The notes beneath the pieces are model-generated. The model made no database searches, had not been told where the DNA came from, and worked only from the letters and a program-made list of their open reading frames with translations. From Serilophus lunatus (taxonomy: Eukaryota; Chordata; Aves; Passeriformes; Eurylaimidae): a stretch of 64,000 nucleotides of DNA. Positions 59,765 through 64,000 of this stretch are shown piece after piece. Within the stretch, counting starts at the first letter, position 1. Each line of letters opens with the position of its first letter. The stretch is from positions 1,655,218-1,719,217 of the forward strand of contig VXBA01002417.1 of the NCBI GenBank assembly GCA_013399895.1, in the 5' to 3' direction. The translations under genes were made by a program, and so were the position numbers.

Positions 59765-62700
59765 TGTGCTATGTAATGGCTTAGATTGGTTTCAGGGCCT
59801 TCCCTTAGCTAATATTTGTTACTTTTCCATGGAATATAGAAGTAGGTTTGCATTTTCAGGCAAGCTTGGGCTTCTTTTAGCCTCAGATCATCTGGGTTTC
59901 ATAGGTACCGGTCATACCATGAGCTTAAATGTTCTTTTTTCTCACGTGTTCCCTTTCAGAGTCAAGGCAGATTTTTATTTTTAAGCATTTGGAGTTTGTT
60001 TTCATAAAGTTTCTCCAATCAAGACAGTATCCAAGCCATCTTGGTTTGTCGTCGTATATCCAGTATTACTACATTAGCTCTTAATAAAGAACTCATGCAA
60101 AAACCAGATTCCCTTCACACTAACTACAGAAACATGTTATGGGAATGTGACCATAGAGCTGTGTGGAAAATGATATTACTTGCAGAAGATTTGTTGTCAC
60201 ATAACAGCTTCCTCATCTGATGATTACTATCTTAGGCTTATTGTGTATCTTCCTTTGTGTAGTGACTGTGATACTTTCAGAAGTGTTTAAAATCTCTGCA
60301 GTAAAACCAAATAATAATAACTAAAAAAATAAAATCTTGAAATGCCTCTGCTAGCATCAAGCTAAATCCAAACTAAAAGCAAATTTATACATATGCTGTA
60401 TATTAAGCTTAACCAGGGTAACGCCCCTTTCCTTTGGTTTTTGGAAAAGAGTCCCACATTGTCACATGTAAAGGGACATTTCAGCACTGATTTTCATTTT
60501 CATGAGATTAAAAGTGAAACATGTAACCACAAAGCTGGTTTATGTCATCCCCTGTTGGAGCCAGCAGTAATGCCAAAAATTAGATATTTGATAGGTTTGT
60601 GAGAGAAACAGATGCAGGAGGGATGCCATTCCCACAATTTTAAACTCCTTCTTATCTTAAAGCTAGAAAGAACATTCCAGATGAAGAAAATCTATCTTAT
60701 TGGCTTTAGAAAATAGAGGAAGAAAAGTTGCCAACAAAAAAAAAAAAATAAAGAGGGAGAGAAGAATAAGAAGAGAAGTTAATTTAAAACCAATGTCAGT
60801 CTTGGGGAATTGTAAACCATAATTGAGGGAGTGAGTGTGTGTGTACGTTCATATATGTGTGCACATTTACAAGATAAATAGGTTGAGATGGGGCTTTTCC
60901 CTTCCTTTTTGATCTGTTTAATGCAGCTTGCAGTCTTGCTTTGTTTTTTTTTTTTTGTTTTTTTGTTATTTTTTTAATACTTTTGGGGTGCAGAGAGATG
61001 GGGGACAGTGAAAATGAAGGGAAGATCTGCTCCAAACATATACCAAATAAACTCAGTGAAAGCATCCAGAAAGTATTCTTTCAGCTTTTTGTTTTGGAAG
61101 CAGTTTGTATGTCCCTGTTCTTTTTATTTCATTCTGCCAGCTGTCTGCTAAACAAATCTAGCCAGGTGGGGCTTACAACCCATGACTAAAAAACCTACTA
61201 GTGCAGCTGTCCAGCTTGCCTGGAGGAAGAATTCTAACAAATGGCAGGAATGAAAAGATTGGTTTTGTTTTCAAGAAAGTAGCTATGGTACCTTCCTTGC
61301 TTCGTTGTTGGCTTTTTTTTTGTTCTGCTTCCTTCACTTAACTCATGGCCTCCTAAGGTTTTACACAGTAATGGCAAATCCACTTCCATGGTTCATCATT
61401 TAACATGCTTTTTGATATTGCTTGGGTATCTTTTTCTTTTCTGTTATTCTTTTTTTTTTCCCCTGTAATGATTTTATTCTGTGTCAGACACATAGGGCAT
61501 CTGCTTCAAGTGTTACTAAATGTAAAATAACCTGCCACTTTCCCTACAAATCACTGGTAAGCCATATAGTAGCTTAGCTGGATTTTTAAATATTCAAGAG
61601 TTGAATATATAACTAGTGAAGGGTGATTGTTGATATTGTTTATCCATGAGCTAGGGACAGAACAGGCTTCTTTGCACTGCTTCATCAATCGACCTCAACT
61701 GTGATTTTCTAGTCAGCAAATGAGTGCTTCATTTTCTGTGTCTGTGTTGAGCTAAACAAGAGCTGTGCTAAAAATTACCAATCCACCATCTGATCTATAG
61801 TTCCAGCAGTAGAAGATTAGCATGTGAGCCACCGAGCCACTTTCCCTCACTCTTGCCAGAAACAAGAACTTGTGAAAGGTGTTTGTCACCAACTTCCACT
61901 TAGGGAATTCGACTGAGTATCTCCTTCTGGTTTTTGTTGGGTAATGGCCCAAACAAAAAATAATTGGCTTTTGGCCCACTTCTGCCTCCTTTGAAGATGA
62001 TGACATCTTATTCTTTTGACGTCACTGGTGCAGATCCACAGTGATTGAGAGTGATTCGGTGGAGCGATTTACTCAGTAAGGAGTTGAGGGGTTTTAACAC
62101 TTCTCAGGTACCATTCAGGGTCTTGAGGGGTCCAGCTTTAAAGGAGCATGTGACATAAACGCCTCTCAGAGTCAGGGTGGTGCCTCACAGTAAAGCTGCG
62201 ATACAGGCCTTGGGTTTGGTCTGGAGCTAGTAAAGCATTTATGCCTAAGTAGGTGTGTGAATGGTGCTGCTGAAGTCCATGGGGTGCTATTTTGACCAGC
62301 TGCTTATCTAATGACAGAAAACCTCGTGTAAGATTAGGACTTACTTGATGGACACTCTAGTCAAAAGATTAAGTGCTTTAAATGAAGCATATCTTTAATT
62401 GTTGAACTGCAAGCACATTAAATTTGTGTAGAGTTGATTTCAGTGACAGACCTCTTTCCTTATTGACATATCAATGCATCTGTATTTTAGAACTGTTAAG
62501 TGAAATGTGGAGGTGCACACGTGGGATCCTACAAGTTTCCAAGATAGGTGAGTGTCAGGTCTAAATGTACTGAGCTCATTGCATGCTTAGAGCTTCCTCT
62601 GAGAAGCAGCAAGATGCATAAAATGCATACTTAGTGCTTCTCATTTATCCCTCTCTTGTCATCTTCACGAGAAAAAGTGCATGCCAAAGGGATGCAACAA

Positions 62701-63080
62701 CTGCTTCCACACCTCTGTGTAGCACAAAGGCTTCTCTGCACCCACCAAGCCAGTGTGTTCAAAGAACGTCCCCATTACAGCTGATTTGGGAGATGGTGAC
62801 TTTGTTCTGTCTCTGCAGAGGAGATGTGGAAGCAACTCACACAGCCTGGGCTGCACCAGTCAAGATGGCATTGAGCACGGGCAGGCGCAGCCAGGTTGCT
62901 GTTGCAGGCACCGTTATTTCCTTTTGTTATATAACAAGGCATGAGTGATATTGGTTGAGGTGCTCACAAGCCAAGAAAAAAGAAGGCCAATTTTTCATGA
63001 GGAAATTGAAGTGCTGATGCAGAACTAACCCTCACGGTTTGTTGTTATTTAATGAAGAAGCAGTGAGTGGGGGATTTTGG
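59765..63080. other. Non-coding stretch with simple repeats only
   Basis: A run at 60737-60749, T-rich tract at 60943-60976, GT-rich patch at 60833-60860, T run at 61449-61459. Open frames (124 codons at 59610-59984, 104 codons at 62634-62948) overlap antisense frames and have no domain. No CR1 or MIR copies were seen. Confidence 0.48.
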
Positions 63081-63235
63081 CAAAACTTGGTGTGTAAGCA
63101 TAACAATTGTAACAACATTATTTAGCACACAATGGAGTAACAAAGGCACTTAAACGCCACGATTAAGGACTGTGTTAAGATTCTTGAATAACAACTGAAA
63201 GCTGTGTTATTCTCAAATGCCACATAGAAACATAG
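63080..63235. promoter_or_regulatory. Candidate SOX-motif block
   Basis: AAGCATAACAATTGTAACAAC at 63095-63115 contains the palindromic SOX pair ACAATTGT (63103-63110) and a further AACAA. It is followed by 'cacaatggag', 'gtaacaaagg' and a CpG-retaining 'aaacgccacgattaagg'. Several HMG-type cores within 60 bp suggest a SOX-bound element. Inferred. Confidence 0.38.
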
Positions 63236-63239
63236 TCAC

Positions 63240-64000
63240 TTCATTCCTTTTTTCTGAACCTACAGCAGATTCCTAGAATGGCTCCAGCAGAATCACTGGA
63301 ATTAACTCCTTTTGATGAAATTCTGCATTAGAGTCTCTGGACATTGTTATCAGCTTCAGCTTTTCACCTACTTTTCTATATTGTTAGGAAATGGCAAATG
63401 TGTATATTACAGTAAAAATGCTTATGTTCATTTCCCATTTATTTTTCCGAGAACAGTGTCAGATTCTGAAGGCCTGCACAACGTACAGAAGATATGTGTA
63501 CCTATGAAATAGCAGTATAATATTAGGAAAGCTGAGCCTTGAGAGTAATTTGCCATAAATTATTTTACCTGGTGTTATAACAACTTCTTAATGTAAAGGA
63601 TTTTCTGGACTTACAGTATTTTTACAAGAAGTTCTGTTTTATAAAAGGAAAGGAAAAGGGTCGAAGGGGGTCAAAAATACTATACTTTAACTTTTTTTAA
63701 CTTTCCATATGCTTTCAAATATGCTTCTAAATGCAGTTACTATTATACTGGATGAAACCAAACCAGTCTGGAGTTGGTAGAGGAGAGGTGTACCATGTTT
63801 TTGCTAAACCCACCATTTCTTGACTGCCATGAGAGCAGCACTTTGCTTCTGTAGGCCAGGATTAGAGAATGGGAGACCCAAGAATGGAAGGCTCTAAAAC
63901 ACTGTGTGGGACTACACCATTCTAATCACTAAGCCTTAGTGCCAAGGGTGTAATGTAATATTATAACCATCTGTTGTCAAAGACCATTATCCCAGTAGCT
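63240..64000. other. Non-coding stretch, nothing recognised
   Basis: Ordinary AT-rich DNA to the window end. The 66-codon frame at 63312-63512 has no domain. No repeat or RNA gene. Confidence 0.5.

Noticed and set aside
1..64000. tRNA, snRNA, known microRNA hairpins and CRISPR arrays
   Set aside because: None was recognised when scanning by eye for familiar seeds and box motifs; a covariance-model search would be needed to exclude diverged copies.

Overview
This is vertebrate nuclear DNA, most probably from a bird. Seven fragments are typical avian CR1 retrotransposon 3' ends, including the terminal motif resembling ATTCTATGATTCTATGAT. Older amniote relics (MIR/CORE-SINE-like copies and a CR1/L3-like LINE piece) lie between them. 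The DNA is AT-rich and has no bacterial-style gene packing. No open frame is recognisable as a host protein. The longest are 190 codons (minus strand 59163-59735, whose C-terminal part is a CR1 ORF2 remnant), 166 codons (minus strand 37626-38126, including a lysine run read from a T tract), 148 codons (44139-44585) and 144 codons (minus strand 13431-13865). The window therefore looks like a gene desert or one very large intron, and the feature list is mainly repeats, candidate regulatory DNA and explicitly empty stretches.

Layout. 1-2640: AT-rich, homeobox-motif-rich sequence with one weak candidate exon (2112-2203). 2640-9330: ordinary DNA with a cluster of CR1 and older LINE/SINE relics at 4.0-7.75 kb. 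9340-14960: the most structured part. It holds a long AT-rich candidate enhancer (9900-10560), a pair of diverged copies of one roughly 160-bp element (11590-11744 and 13252-13413), a clear CpG island (13440-14220) with a perfect TATTATCGATAATA palindrome inside it, and further candidate conserved DNA (14255-14960). 16500-22960: several unique, repeat-poor blocks. 23-28 kb: CR1 and ancient SINE relics. 28400-29820: a candidate regulatory block with a near-perfect SOX-OCT composite motif and POU octamers. 30-47 kb: mostly ordinary DNA with a T-tract plus splice-acceptor-like site at 37.8 kb and candidate elements at 39.1 and 44.1 kb. 47260-47660: a dense TAAT/ATTA homeodomain-site cluster with inverted repeats. 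49.5-64 kb: scattered candidate elements, one longer CR1 fragment (59083-59350) and simple repeats.

Interpretation. Unique AT-rich blocks with POU, SOX, homeodomain, FOX and CUT motifs, few transposons and one isolated CpG island are what the regulatory landscape of a developmental transcription-factor gene looks like. That is inference: conservation cannot be measured from one sequence, and I could not identify the neighbouring gene or the species. The features best supported by the sequence alone are the CR1 fragments, the CpG island, the duplicated element pair, the MIR-like SINEs, and the SOX-OCT and homeodomain motif clusters.
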